From: Methanospirillum stamsii | Lineage (GTDB): Archaea > Halobacteriota > Methanomicrobia > Methanomicrobiales > Methanospirillaceae | Reading direction: 5' to 3' | Length of the DNA: 64,000 nucleotides | NCBI RefSeq assembly: GCF_046244385.1 | Contig: NZ_CP176366.1 | Span: 186,001 to 250,000 of the forward strand | In this document: positions 1 through 10,351 of the stretch, piece by piece | Numbering within the stretch: position 1 is the first letter of the stretch | Layout: each line of letters starts with the position of its first letter | Notes under the pieces: generated by a model | What the model saw: the letters and a program-made list of their open reading frames with translations, nothing else | The model's database searches: none | Told to the model about the DNA's origin: nothing | Translations under genes and position numbers: made by a program

Positions 1-184
1 CGGGCGCCCACTCTTTCCGGAGACCAAAGACCTGACCAATGATAAGACCGATTAATATTGCAACAACAGGCCCGCCTAAAATGGGAATAAGAGTTCCAAC
101 CCACCAGGCGATAATACCAATTACTATTGGAATGATTAATCCTTTCAGAATTTCATAAATTGAAGAAAAATGAATATTAAACAT
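1..184 (-). CDS. YeiH/UPF0324-type putative membrane transporter, N-terminal part (runs off the window)
   Basis: The first 61 residues are visible on the minus strand, starting at the ATG at 182-184. They contain a hydrophobic helix followed by a GTLIPILGGPVVAILIGL-type segment. This Pro-Gly-Gly stretch in the first helices is typical of the YeiH (Cons_hypoth698, putative sulfate exporter) family of inner-membrane proteins; the assignment rests on this fragment alone. A TATA-like stretch at about 243-256, read on the minus strand, could be its promoter. The rest of the gene lies outside the window, so length and substrate cannot be judged. Confidence 0.6.
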   Translation of the reverse strand, partial: MFNIHFSSIYEILKGLIIPIVIGIIAWWVGTLIPILGGPVVAILIGLIIGQVFGLRKEWAP

Positions 185-388
185 AATTTAACCTGATATT
201 CATGAACGGAATTTCAAAAAAGCACCCTACCATATTCATTTACATATATAAATAAACAGTAGTCCCTCTTCAGTTCTTATCATTGCCTTAACCAGATTAT
301 TTATGTCTCGGACAATACTGAAATATCAACACAATATCTGTTTAAAGCCAAAAAGAAGATCAAATTTAAAAAACAAAAAATTAGATTT

Positions 389-1474
389 TCAGGGATACCC
401 TGCAATGCCAACATCATCAAGATTGACATCGGTTTTCAGGTACTTAGTCAGGTATTCCTGGTATGTTTTTTCCGGCTCAAGATTCCCGAATAACTCCGGA
501 TGGATCCATTTTGCAAGATAGGACACATAAGCCACCGGATGATTCCAGAGGAAATGATCTGCCAGGTACACCCGGTCATTTGTTATTGCTTCACTTCCGG
601 TATAAATTTCATTAGCAAGTGTTTCTTCCCGTATCTTTTGAGCCGAGGAAATTTTATTGGCCGGATCAGTAGCTTTGAGACCGACCCATTCAGGGTAAAA
701 CCCTTCCCAGACCTCTTTTACGATAACATCGACATCTTTGCCAATCAGCCATTCTGAATCAAACTCACTATATGGCCCTGAAATCTCCGCAGCAACATTA
801 TTTGCACCTACAATACCAAGCAATGCATTGGCGGCAGCAAACCCTCCTCCATAGGTATAGAGTTCATCCGGAGAACTCATACCATGAGCCTGGAGAAATA
901 CATTGGGCTTTTCAGAATCCGCTAAAGTTGAGGTTTTACTTTTAATGGGAGAAATTACCGAATCAAAAAATGCCAGGTAATCTTGTGCTGCTTCTGTATT
1001 TCCGGTTAATTTTCCAAGTTTTTCATAATTATCAGCCATCGTGTTCAGATCAAGGAAATCAAGCACAACTACCGGAATCTCAGGTTCCAGTGAATCAATA
1101 GCCTTCTGAATTCCTTCCAGATCCCAATCCTGTTTTCCAATTATCACGACATCAGGCTTTAATTCCATTAATTTTTCATAGTCCAGGTTCATATATCCTG
1201 TTTCAGCGCTGATAGCCGGAATACTTCCAGCATTCGGATAAAACCGCTCGTCACTGGACATTCCATCCCGTGCAATAACCTTGTCCCATGCCCCTACGAT
1301 CTTTACCGGATCACCTACCATGTAATATGCAAGTGTTTCAGCAGGTTTCTCAAGAGAAATTTCCCGGCCCATAGCATCGGTAAATGATATAGCCTCATCT
1401 GCCTGCACAACAGAAATCAATGCCAAAACAAGCATCATTCCGATAAAGATTTTTAAAACAACATTGTATGCCAT
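389..1474 (-). CDS. Periplasmic iron/cobalamin-type ABC substrate-binding protein (orphan)
   Basis: A 361-residue exported binding protein of the TroA/BtuF-like class (PBP type 2, helical backbone). An N-terminal Sec signal (hydrophobic residues about 8-24, then VQADE) is followed by the family opening ITDAMGREISLEKP-like segment and an internal LKPDVVIIGKQ strand, which is the usual ligand-proximal region. Such proteins capture Fe3+-chelates, haem, cobalamin or metal ions outside the cell and hand them to a FecCD-type permease. No permease or ATPase gene adjoins it here, so it must use a transporter encoded elsewhere. It is a distant relative of the binding protein at 24196-25251. The exact ligand cannot be read from the sequence. 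Confidence 0.85.
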   Translation of the reverse strand: MAYNVVLKIFIGMMLVLALISVVQADEAISFTDAMGREISLEKPAETLAYYMVGDPVKIVGAWDKVIARDGMSSDERFYPNAGSIPAISAETGYMNLDYEKLMELKPDVVIIGKQDWDLEGIQKAIDSLEPEIPVVVLDFLDLNTMADNYEKLGKLTGNTEAAQDYLAFFDSVISPIKSKTSTLADSEKPNVFLQAHGMSSPDELYTYGGGFAAANALLGIVGANNVAAEISGPYSEFDSEWLIGKDVDVIVKEVWEGFYPEWVGLKATDPANKISSAQKIREETLANEIYTGSEAITNDRVYLADHFLWNHPVAYVSYLAKWIHPELFGNLEPEKTYQEYLTKYLKTDVNLDDVGIAGYP

Positions 1475-1888
1475 TTAAACCCCTTTAATTCCCTATTACG
1501 TATGAATTTTGGTGGAAATCAACCAATACCGAAAAAATTTCGGGAACCCAAATGTCCGGAAAATTGTAAGATATTCTCAATATTTTTTATCTTAACCAAA
1601 TTAATCGGGGATTTGTGACCTGAATGAAGTTTATTAGGTAAGAATACATCTGCACCAAACAGGTAAAAGAGATATTGCACAGTAGATGTGCAAATAATCA
1701 TTCCCGGACAGCCGGGGATGAAAAATATGGAGGTTACTTGAAGTATATACATGCTATATTCCGGAACAGAAAGCCGAATATTTCAAGACAGACATTAGAG
1801 GAGGTGTGGCTGAACCCATAAACAGAAAATTCCCAAAACTTAAAAACCGGGATTTTTCCCTCTTTTAATGTGTTGCAAAAAGATTTTA

Positions 1889-1915
1889 AAAATAATTACA
1901 AAATGTAATTATTTT
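1889..1915. promoter_or_regulatory. AT-rich inverted repeat in a 730-bp intergenic region
   Basis: An 11-bp perfect inverted repeat (AAAATAATTAC, 5-base loop, GTAATTATTTT) lies between the binding-protein gene and the chemotaxis transducer. No convincing gene is present in 1475-2204: the short minus-strand ORF at 1519-1752 has no family features or ribosome site. The repeat could be an operator or a terminator hairpin for either flanking gene. A TATA-like TTTATATC at about 2176-2183 sits just upstream of the transducer start. Confidence 0.4.
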
Positions 1916-2204
1916 AAAGTCCAGATGCAGAGGCATTATTACAGTAATTACAGTATAGCATGATTTTCCTGGATATCCTTGAAATAATTGTTATACTTTG
2001 CACATATCATCCTGACATGACAGACAGAGGCAACTATTTAGGATGCCTCTCTTTTCGATATCAAAATTTTATCAAACGATAATTTATCGATATTCTTCCA
2101 TAATTATTTTTATTTTCCTGAAATTTTTTAAATTAGAATTTTTTCACTGTGATAAAACAAACTGTTTTTGGTTACTTTATATCAATACCAAATAAAATAC
2201 CGGA

Positions 2205-4631
2205 ATGAATCAGATGACAAATACAATTTTTAAACCAATTCCCAATCTGACAATTGAGAACCTAATTCAGACGATAATCAATCAGGATTATCCGGATACA
2301 GCATATGGAGAATGCCTGAATGAACAAGCGATCCCAATAATTCGGAGCAACAGTAATTTTACCATACTAGATGCAAATGCAGCATTTTATGAAGAGTCCG
2401 GATATACTCCTGATAACCTGCAGGGAGAAAACCTACGGATTATTCCGGTATCTCTTGTCAAGGGTGAATCCATATGGGATGCTTTGATTAACAACAGAAA
2501 AACAATAGGAGTTGCAGAGATAAAATTTCCTAATAAAACTGAATTTTACCGTGTTATCACGTATCCGGTCAGTAATTCAGAAAAGTCTCCTCCAAATCAA
2601 TATCTTATCACATTTCAACTGGGAGATGAGATGACCATTCCCACATACGATGCGATTTTGGCCTCCCTCTCAACATCATGCGAAATTCTTGCGGAGACTG
2701 ATGGGAGAATACTCTCTGGTTCTATCGAAATAAATAGAATTTTTCCAGAATCTGTCCTTCAGTCAGGAAACATCTGGAACTGGGATCGTATTGCATTACT
2801 CAGAGAAAAAACCGAACAACTATTAAAAAATAATGGATTTGTCCGGAATAAAATCGAACATTACCTGGTGGAAGGATCCTCAGTATATGAAATCACCATA
2901 CAGGTATTTGAAATAACACTGCTTAAAAGAAGAGTTCTTCACCTGACAATAAACACCGTGTCTGAAACACTGAGACAAAAGATAACTGAAATTGAAGGAG
3001 GAACACAAGTCTCCGATCTTCTTTCAGATATTGCATCCCATGTCATGAACCGGGATTTTTCATACCGTTTAAACGCTGATACCATAAAATGTAATCAAAT
3101 ACAGGGGATAAAAGCCTGTAATGAGATGCTGAAAACTCTGGAAGAAGAAAATTCAGCACTCACAGAGATAACCGAATCATTAAAAAAAGGTATTTTACCA
3201 CAATCTTTTCCGGTTACCAATGGCCCACTCAATCCAATTATTCAAAATTTCAATGCAATTACTTCTTGTTTAGACCAGATGCATAAGAGCCTTGAACAAT
3301 CTATAACCACAGTCAAATCCGGAGACATATGTCAATTATCTCAAAAAAAAGACCTTCAAGGGATATATCTCCTGTCAATCACCGGAATTAATGAGATACT
3401 TACCAGCATTGCAATACCCCTCCGTGAAATTGAACGGGTAGCGGGAGAATATGCATCATGTCACTTTTCAGCCAGAATGAAAGAGGATCTTTCATATCCG
3501 GAAGGATTTTTACCGATAAAAGAGTTCATGGATGCCATCGGTATCTGGTGTTCAGGTGTTGTAGGAGAGATTGCACGAGTCAGTAATCTCTGTGCATCTG
3601 GAGACTTTACTGCAAAGATGAATCCTAAACTGCAAGTTACCGGAGATTTTGTAACCATACGGGATTCCCTGGATAATATCGGAATAAAAGTATCAGAAAT
3701 CATCAATACCATGCATGAAGCGGTAGAAAGTCTTGAAGATTTAACCATTGAAATAGGGGATGATGTCGGGGAGATGGCAAAAGAATCAGAAAAACTTGCC
3801 ACGAATTCGGTAAATGTATCAGATCGGGCGAGAAGTGTTCAGAATGAAGTACGGGAGATGATAGCCAGCACAGATAGCGTCCTTAAGGGTCTTTCAGACA
3901 TCAATGAAAAAGTAAAAGAAGGGATGAATACATCTGCCCGGACACAGGAGATCTCATCTCATGGCATGAATCTGGCAAACCAGAGTCGTGAAGGAATTGA
4001 AGCCATATCAAGTGCAGCAGGTTCTGTTGACAATGGTATCGCCCGTATCCATGATGAACTGATGCGAATTGAAAAAATCATTAAAGTAGTTACGGACATT
4101 GCAAACCAGACAAATCTTCTGGCCATTAATGCAGCAATTGAAGCAGCACATGCAGGATTGTACGGGAAAGGGTTTGCAGTTGTAGCTACAGAAGTAAAGC
4201 AGCTTGCAGTCCAGGCTAAAAGTTCAACCACAGATATTTCATACACACTGATCGCATTAAATGAAGCATTTCTTGAAGTACGTGAGAAGGTCTCTGAAGT
4301 TCAGAAAGAGATAGATTCAAGAAGTATAGCAATTTGTGAAATGGCAAATCTCTTTGAAGAGATGATTAAAAAAATAAAAATCATTGCTGACATGAGCAGG
4401 GATACCGGTTCACTCACAAAAGATCAGGAAGCCCTCATTGAAAGCCTGTATGAACGGGCACAGACTATCGGAAACCTGATGACCGAAACTGCAAAAGACG
4501 CAGAGACATCAGCCGGAGCATGTATCAATACCTGTTCTTTTGTAGAACATATTTCAACCCATATTACCGAAGCTTCAAATTATACCAGGGAGATTCATGA
4601 AATGATTGAAAAATTGAAAGTCCAATCATAA
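2205..4631 (+). CDS. Soluble methyl-accepting chemotaxis protein with PAS-like sensor
   Basis: An 808-residue chemotaxis transducer with no predicted membrane helix. An N-terminal PAS-like region (about 45-135, including DANAAFYEESGYTPDNLQG) and a second sensor-like region are followed by HAMP-like segments (about 330-520) and a long coiled-coil signalling domain. The CheA/CheW-contact hairpin is recognisable near residue 635 as TNLLAINAAIEAAHAG followed by GKGFAVVATEVKQLA. This is slightly degenerate, with Leu where Glu normally follows AG. Such receptors sense intracellular signals, often redox or energy state, and control CheA. A PAS/GAF histidine kinase starts 39 bp downstream and may be co-transcribed. 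There is no che gene in the window. Confidence 0.9.
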   Translation: MNQMTNTIFKPIPNLTIENLIQTIINQDYPDTAYGECLNEQAIPIIRSNSNFTILDANAAFYEESGYTPDNLQGENLRIIPVSLVKGESIWDALINNRKTIGVAEIKFPNKTEFYRVITYPVSNSEKSPPNQYLITFQLGDEMTIPTYDAILASLSTSCEILAETDGRILSGSIEINRIFPESVLQSGNIWNWDRIALLREKTEQLLKNNGFVRNKIEHYLVEGSSVYEITIQVFEITLLKRRVLHLTINTVSETLRQKITEIEGGTQVSDLLSDIASHVMNRDFSYRLNADTIKCNQIQGIKACNEMLKTLEEENSALTEITESLKKGILPQSFPVTNGPLNPIIQNFNAITSCLDQMHKSLEQSITTVKSGDICQLSQKKDLQGIYLLSITGINEILTSIAIPLREIERVAGEYASCHFSARMKEDLSYPEGFLPIKEFMDAIGIWCSGVVGEIARVSNLCASGDFTAKMNPKLQVTGDFVTIRDSLDNIGIKVSEIINTMHEAVESLEDLTIEIGDDVGEMAKESEKLATNSVNVSDRARSVQNEVREMIASTDSVLKGLSDINEKVKEGMNTSARTQEISSHGMNLANQSREGIEAISSAAGSVDNGIARIHDELMRIEKIIKVVTDIANQTNLLAINAAIEAAHAGLYGKGFAVVATEVKQLAVQAKSSTTDISYTLIALNEAFLEVREKVSEVQKEIDSRSIAICEMANLFEEMIKKIKIIADMSRDTGSLTKDQEALIESLYERAQTIGNLMTETAKDAETSAGACINTCSFVEHISTHITEASNYTREIHEMIEKLKVQS

Positions 4632-4670
4632 TATACATAAAAAATACGGGAAACCATCCCTCTTTTGGAT

Positions 4671-6776
4671 ATGGATAATGCTAACCGAAAAGGAAATTCT
4701 TATAATCAATATTTTACCATGTTCCTGAATTTTTTAAAAAATCCCGGATATCAGATTACCCATAAAATTTACCAAAAACTGATAGATATGATACATAGCT
4801 CTGAACCCCCATACAGAACACAAACAAAAGAACCTGGCGGTGTTGGACAAGACCCACTTGACCGGATTATCATTGAATGTGATGAATCAACCAATGAACT
4901 CCTCTACCTGAATAAATGTGGAAAATCACATAAAAAAGAAACAGATATCCTAAACAATGGGGAGGAAATTCCGGGAAAAACTTCAGTCAGGGAATACCAT
5001 GATAATGATACCGGATTATGGTATCAGTGCTGGGATTCTGTAATCAGATGGTATAACGGCAAACTTATCAGGCTTGAAATAGCCATGAATATTACTGCCC
5101 GTAAACAGATAGAATCACAAATCCTACAGTTATGCAACCTGAGAGAACGTCTTTTTACTCCAAAACCACTTCTTACCAAACTCCAGGACATTACAGACAC
5201 TGCGGTACCTCTATTTGGGCTCTCACTCTCCTGTATATGGCTATTTCAAAATATCATTGACATATCCCGGATTTCTCTCCTTCATGATGAATCATGGACA
5301 GCATGTCAAAATCCAAAAAAACAAAAACTAAAACTTATCATCAGTTCATCCAAAAAAAATGAAATCCCCCTTCTTATCTCCTCATTATCCACATTTTCAG
5401 GATATAAATCAGGCATACCTGATATCATGGAACCGGTGGAGATTGAAAATCCGGAAGATTTTTTTCACTCATTACGGTTACACATCAAAGAACAGGCAAG
5501 GACATACAATCTTCACCATTCCGAAATATTTCCTCTCATTGATGCGAGTGGAAAAACAATCGGATATACCTGTTCATTCAGAGAGAATGAATTTATTTCA
5601 GAAGAGCAGCAACTCTTAAGAAACCTGGCACATATCACATCACAGGTGATTATATCAGATTTAGCCATGCAGGCTCATGTCCGGACCATGGAAAAGTACC
5701 AGATACTGGTAGATAATCTTCCCCAGGGTGTTTTCCTAAAAGATAATGACCTTCGGTACATTTCATTCAACAAAAGGTTTGCAATCGATGCAGGAGTTGA
5801 ATGGAGTTCATTATTTGGTAAAAAGGATTCGAATATATTCCCTGCTTCCCTGGCAAAAATGTCTTCAGAACTGGACAATTCAGTTCTTATATCGAGGGAC
5901 ACCCGGGAATCGGTATTTGAATATATCCAGGATGACAAGACCAGGTGGATTGAATCAATCCGGACTCCCCTCATTGATAACGATGGGAACGTTTCCGGAA
6001 TACTTGGGATTATGCATGACATAACCCGGAGAAAACTTGCTGAAGAAGAACTCCAGTGCCTGTATAATGAACTTGAAGTGAGAGTAGAAGCAAGGACTGA
6101 AGAACTACTTCGGACACAGGAATCATTTCACCAGGCTAACCGTAAATTAAACCTCTTAAATTCCATAACAAGGCATGATATCCTGAACCAGATAACAGCC
6201 CTGTACGCCTACCTGGAGTTTGCCAGAGAACAGGTGACTGATCCATCTACACTTGAATATCTGGAAAAAGCCGTAGAATCTGCCAGAATGATTCATGAAC
6301 AGATTGCTTTTACAAAATTATACCAGGATATCGGGGTTAATGCACCGTTATGGCAACCGGTTCGCCAGGTCATCTCCCGGGTTATCAGGAGTATTCAAAC
6401 AGATTCGGTAACCATCACCATGTCTCTTCAAAATATTGAAGTATACGCGGATCCTCTTTTAGAAAAAGTCTTCTACACATTGATTGATAATTCAATCAGG
6501 CATGGAAACCATGTATCACACATACATTTTAGTTTTAAAAAAACATCCAATACCCTTACCATATGGTATGAAGATAACGGAACCGGGATAGAACCTGACA
6601 ACAAGACCCGAATCTTTGAGCGAGGGTTTGGGAAAAATACCGGACTGGGTCTCTTTTTGGCTGAAGAAATACTAACCATTACCGGTTCATCCATATCTGA
6701 AACCGGAGAATACCGAAAAGGAGTCAGATTTGAATTGACATTTCCCAATGATTGTTTCAGGATCTGTTCTGAATAA
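4671..6776 (+). CDS. GAF/PAS sensor histidine kinase (cytoplasmic)
   Basis: A histidine kinase of about 701 residues without obvious membrane helices. The open frame reaches a TTG at 4665, but the ATG at 4671 is the more natural start. Domain order: an N-terminal PAS-like part (residues about 60-145), a GAF-like region (about 165-325), a PAS domain with PAC motif (about 340-460, ending GILGIMHDITRRK), a short coiled coil, then the phospho-acceptor H-box ITRHDILNQITALYAY near residue 500. The ATPase domain has an N-box DNSIRHG, a DNGTGI G1 box and a GLGLFLAEEI G2 box. Its partner regulator is not adjacent. The same H-box/ATPase type recurs fused to a DtxR domain at 59816-61045. Confidence 0.88.
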   Translation: MDNANRKGNSYNQYFTMFLNFLKNPGYQITHKIYQKLIDMIHSSEPPYRTQTKEPGGVGQDPLDRIIIECDESTNELLYLNKCGKSHKKETDILNNGEEIPGKTSVREYHDNDTGLWYQCWDSVIRWYNGKLIRLEIAMNITARKQIESQILQLCNLRERLFTPKPLLTKLQDITDTAVPLFGLSLSCIWLFQNIIDISRISLLHDESWTACQNPKKQKLKLIISSSKKNEIPLLISSLSTFSGYKSGIPDIMEPVEIENPEDFFHSLRLHIKEQARTYNLHHSEIFPLIDASGKTIGYTCSFRENEFISEEQQLLRNLAHITSQVIISDLAMQAHVRTMEKYQILVDNLPQGVFLKDNDLRYISFNKRFAIDAGVEWSSLFGKKDSNIFPASLAKMSSELDNSVLISRDTRESVFEYIQDDKTRWIESIRTPLIDNDGNVSGILGIMHDITRRKLAEEELQCLYNELEVRVEARTEELLRTQESFHQANRKLNLLNSITRHDILNQITALYAYLEFAREQVTDPSTLEYLEKAVESARMIHEQIAFTKLYQDIGVNAPLWQPVRQVISRVIRSIQTDSVTITMSLQNIEVYADPLLEKVFYTLIDNSIRHGNHVSHIHFSFKKTSNTLTIWYEDNGTGIEPDNKTRIFERGFGKNTGLGLFLAEEILTITGSSISETGEYRKGVRFELTFPNDCFRICSE

Positions 6777-7216
6777 ATAAAGCAACCAATTAGCAAGAAT
6801 AAATTAATACTGTTGTTTCCAAAATGATTTTTAATACTTGTTCCCGAAATTTCGAGTTTATCTTTTTGAACAAGTTGCTCTTGAAAAAATTGGATAAACA
6901 ATTTTCAGAATTACAAGTTTTAAACTAAAACTCGTTTAAACCGATAGTAACCCAGGTTACCCCTAAAACATCACCATCGGTGTCACCAACACACTCCAAA
7001 TCCTTATTGCTCCTAAACCAAGGGAGAAATAATCATTTGTATGGTCCGTAACTCGATAAGAATGTTTTGTAGCCTATTTCTCTAATAATTGATGATTCTT
7101 TTATATACTTATGATAAATTTTACTGAATCCGGAAAAGATTATAGATTTTTTATCATAAAAAAGACAATTTGCAATTAATCTAAAAATTTATGACTAGAT
7201 TTCTTCTGAAAAACGG
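6777..7216. other. Intergenic region without a recognised gene
   Basis: About 440 bp of AT-rich sequence between the convergent kinase and protease genes. It holds a small palindrome, GTAACCCAGGTTAC, at about 6947-6960, and oligo-T runs that could terminate either gene. No ORF with coding character was found on either strand. Confidence 0.4.
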
Positions 7217-8914
7217 TTATGGTTTAATCCATGAAGAACAACATGAATCTTCCTTTTTTTCAGAAACTGAATTTTTAAGCCAGCACCTGGCTGAATCACC
7301 CTGAATTCCGGGTTTAACATATGTACATGCGGCACATTGAGAATCCTGTTTACATGCCTGAATACAAAGGAATGGATCATCAGCAGAAAGATCAAACGAC
7401 GAATAATCTGAACCAGGTAAGTTCATATTTTCTTCTATATCATTATTGCCGTTAAATTCTATCAAATCCGGTTCAATTACTCTCACTTCATCCGTTTCAA
7501 CTGGTTCAATGTCACTGGTTAAGTCTTCATGGATGATCGGTTTCGTTAAATACTGAGTTGACAATGGCAGAATCTCCGCATGGAACTCTTTAGGAGTGGG
7601 CGCCGGAGTTGGAGTAGGAGTGACTTGTTCTCTTGTACAGCTACATTTTGCTTTTCCAACAACCGGTGAATCATGGGGATCATCTCCTGCCACACGGTCA
7701 AGATCAAGCTGAGTAATAAACGCCCCATCAAGACACCAGTCCTTCTTTTGGTGACTTAAATCAGGACCAACATCCATCCAGTATGTTGAGCCCCATGTAT
7801 CATAACCGGCTGGTTTTGAGCATTGGACCTGTCCGATAACCGGTGAATCCATGGGGTCGGATCCAGCAGCAGCATCAAGATCGATTCCAGTGATATAACT
7901 TCCCTGCGGGCACCAGGATCCAAGCATACTATGACTGTTTATCCCCTTTGTTTCAATCTGTACCCATTCACTTTTCTCCCATTTCTGACTTTTTGCTCCT
8001 TCAATCTTACAACACTTTGCCTGACCAATCACCGGAGTGTCCATATCACTTGCGGAGCGATCCCCATCCAGGTCCAATGCAGTTAGATAACTTCCTTCAG
8101 GACAATACTGGGATTTTCCATGGCTGTTTATTCCTCCGGTCTGAATTGGTATCCATGAACAATCTGACCAACTCGGAGTAGGAATTTCAAGAATCCAGTT
8201 ATATGCGTATGATGTCGGACGATAGGTACTACTTGAATCTTGATTCCAGGATGCAACTCCAACCACATGACCAGCTTTGTTAATTATTGGCCCTCCGGAA
8301 TCTCCCGGACAAGAATGTAATTGTGCATTTTTAAAACTGATTCCGCCCCATCCACTCCCATCAACAGCAACTTCCATCTTCATTTTACCTTGTGATGGAG
8401 ATTTACAGTCAACACCAGTGTACCCAAAACCAACTAAGGTAAGTTTTTCGCCTACAAATGGAATGTTCCAGGGATTTTCCAGGGAAATCGGATTTACAAG
8501 GGCAACAGAAGATGCCGGCTTATCCAGTTCAAGCACAGAGTAATCCTCTCGAAGCCATCCCCTCTTTCCGTATTCGGGATGAATCCTGACATCACCGGCT
8601 ATGGTAATATCCTGGCGGATTGAGGGATTATTAACGGGTCTAACATCATGGAGTGTAAATTGCCCACGATTATTACAATTATTCCCAAAATCGTCGCAAA
8701 AACAGTGTCCTGCACTCAGTACCAGATTGGCTGTAATCAATGTTGCCGAGCAACCACCTACGGTTCCCACCGCTTCAAGCTCTCCTTCAGGAACAGGGGA
8801 ACCTTGTGATAATGCCTGCTCAATTTTTCCGATATTATCATCTGCAAACCCGGTATTTATACACAGTAACACCATAAAAATGCTGAAAAGTATCAGAATA
8901 ACACCTGTTTTCAT
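7217..8914 (-). CDS. Secreted trypsin-like serine protease with three Cys repeats and a PAN/Apple-like domain
   Basis: A 565-residue exported protein. Residues 1-24 form a Sec signal peptide. Residues about 40-245 are a chymotrypsin-fold (S1) protease with the catalytic triad visible: His70 in SAGHC, Asp124 in LREDYSVLEL and Ser206 in CPGDSGGP. Three repeats of about 50 residues follow, each with a W-I/V-x-I/V start, a Cys, a YxTxxDLD-like core and a DSPVIG-x-x-KC end. A Thr/Pro linker and a C-terminal Cys-rich PAN_4-like segment (about 495-565, CIQACKQDSQCAACTYV) complete it. Such add-ons usually bind proteins or carbohydrates, so a surface-anchored or matrix protease is likely. S1 trypsin-like proteases are uncommon in archaea, which suggests acquisition from bacteria. 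Confidence 0.88.
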   Translation of the reverse strand: MKTGVILILFSIFMVLLCINTGFADDNIGKIEQALSQGSPVPEGELEAVGTVGGCSATLITANLVLSAGHCFCDDFGNNCNNRGQFTLHDVRPVNNPSIRQDITIAGDVRIHPEYGKRGWLREDYSVLELDKPASSVALVNPISLENPWNIPFVGEKLTLVGFGYTGVDCKSPSQGKMKMEVAVDGSGWGGISFKNAQLHSCPGDSGGPIINKAGHVVGVASWNQDSSSTYRPTSYAYNWILEIPTPSWSDCSWIPIQTGGINSHGKSQYCPEGSYLTALDLDGDRSASDMDTPVIGQAKCCKIEGAKSQKWEKSEWVQIETKGINSHSMLGSWCPQGSYITGIDLDAAAGSDPMDSPVIGQVQCSKPAGYDTWGSTYWMDVGPDLSHQKKDWCLDGAFITQLDLDRVAGDDPHDSPVVGKAKCSCTREQVTPTPTPAPTPKEFHAEILPLSTQYLTKPIIHEDLTSDIEPVETDEVRVIEPDLIEFNGNNDIEENMNLPGSDYSSFDLSADDPFLCIQACKQDSQCAACTYVKPGIQGDSARCWLKNSVSEKKEDSCCSSWIKP

Positions 8915-9295
8915 GCTTCACCTCTTTGATAATTTAACTTCTATTATCACCACAATTACCTATCATTATCTCTTTACCAACTTTACAAAATTCAATTCAA
9001 ATGATCTTCATGAATCCTGAAAGCAAAAAAACAAAAATTTCCCGACATATCAAAGAATAAAACTGAACCGTGAATCCACCTCCTTTATTCAGGGGTTAAA
9101 TAAAAAAACCTAATTTGACCCATGAGTTGTTAATAGGTATTTCATAACATAAGAGTATGCACAGCAAAATTGCCATGCATATGATTTTTTTCTGTCTCGT
9201 GTCAGACACAAGGTATTCGAATTTTTTTACACTCCGGTTATGGACATTTAAAGTTCTGGGGGATAAATATATCTAAATCTGATAATTTATTATCC
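8915..9295. other. Intergenic region without a recognised gene
   Basis: About 380 bp upstream of the protease gene and downstream of the EamA transporter gene. It contains a GTGTCAGACAC mini-palindrome at about 9198-9208 and T-runs at about 9185-9192 and 9221-9229. No coding sequence is supported. Confidence 0.35.
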
Positions 9296-10351
9296 CTACT
9301 TATCATGTTCATGAAAATGATGAAGGTCAGGAGTATGGGAATGGTCATGAACAATTTTTTCATGTTCATGAGGATGAGCATGCACTACATCTTCCATACC
9401 CGGACTATGATGGATATGATGACCATCGTCATGACTGTGCCGGTGTTCATGCTGTATCGCAACATGAATATGACGGTGGCTATGCTGTTCGGTTGCAATA
9501 AGCCATGCTCCGACAGCCATCAGGGGCAGACTCAGCAGTAACGAAAGGCCCGGACTTTCACCCGGAAGTGGAAGAGAGAGAATAAGACCAATAAATGGGG
9601 CAGTCGCAAATAATGCCCCAGTCCTGGCAGAACCAAGAACTCTCATGGCCCGGATAACAAAAAAGATTGAAAAACCATAACCAAGGCAGCCAATAATCAG
9701 AGCCGCCGGAATAATGGCATAGGAAGGAAATGGTTCGCCTATGGCCTGACCCAGGCAGACACTAAAAATACCTGCAACAAATCCTTTGATCATAACAATC
9801 TGGGCAGGTTCTTTCCCTGATATGACCCGGGTAAAATTATTGTCAAGACCCCAGCAGAAACAGGCCAGGATGATGAGGATTGAACCTGTGGAAAAACCAA
9901 AGGTTCCGGAAGAGTCATACGAAAGTAAAAGTCCACCAAATACGACTGCAATAATAGCACAAATTCCCCTTTTTCCGAGAGGTTCACGAAATCCGATAAC
10001 GGCGATTAGAGTTGTAAAAGCTAGCTCAGCATTGAGGAGCAGAGACGCAGTTGACGCAGGAGTGGTAGTAAGGCCGACCATACAGAGGATAGGGCCGATT
10101 ACACTTCCAAAGGCAATGACTCCAATAAGCCAGGGAACATCAGTTCTCCGGATAGGAGACTCATTTTTCCCTTCCGGATTTGTTAATCTCCTGATGATGA
10201 GCCCTCCAATCCCGGCTCCGACATATAGTAACCCGGCAAGAGTGACCGGCCCGATATCAAAAAGGAGAATTCTGGAAGCAGGAACTACTGCACCAAACAG
10301 AGCAGCAGCAAGAAGTGCCATCAGTATTGCACCCCGGTCAGAATGTTGCAT
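9296..10351 (-). CDS. EamA/DMT-family membrane transporter with a His-rich C-terminal tail
   Basis: About 351 residues with ten hydrophobic helices in two EamA repeats (residues about 8-140 and 150-290), a family that exports metabolites or amino acids. The start at 10351 (MQHSDRG) puts the first helix right after the N-terminus as in relatives; an upstream in-frame ATG at 10402 adds 17 residues. The unusual part is the last 60 or so residues, packed with His (HSHRHIH, HEHRHSHDDGHHIHH, HPHEHEK, HDHSH, HHFHEHDK). The tail could bind Ni2+, Zn2+ or Co2+, store metal, or gate transport of a metal or metal chelate. No partner gene adjoins it. Confidence 0.85.
   Translation of the reverse strand: MQHSDRGAILMALLAAALFGAVVPASRILLFDIGPVTLAGLLYVGAGIGGLIIRRLTNPEGKNESPIRRTDVPWLIGVIAFGSVIGPILCMVGLTTTPASTASLLLNAELAFTTLIAVIGFREPLGKRGICAIIAVVFGGLLLSYDSSGTFGFSTGSILIILACFCWGLDNNFTRVISGKEPAQIVMIKGFVAGIFSVCLGQAIGEPFPSYAIIPAALIIGCLGYGFSIFFVIRAMRVLGSARTGALFATAPFIGLILSLPLPGESPGLSLLLSLPLMAVGAWLIATEQHSHRHIHVAIQHEHRHSHDDGHHIHHSPGMEDVVHAHPHEHEKIVHDHSHTPDLHHFHEHDK

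Noticed and set aside
1519..1752. Minus-strand ORF of 77 codons
   Set aside because: No ribosome site, no family features and atypical composition; treated as intergenic.
6947..6960. GTAACCCAGGTTAC palindrome as an operator
   Set aside because: Lies in a convergent intergenic region without a promoter context.
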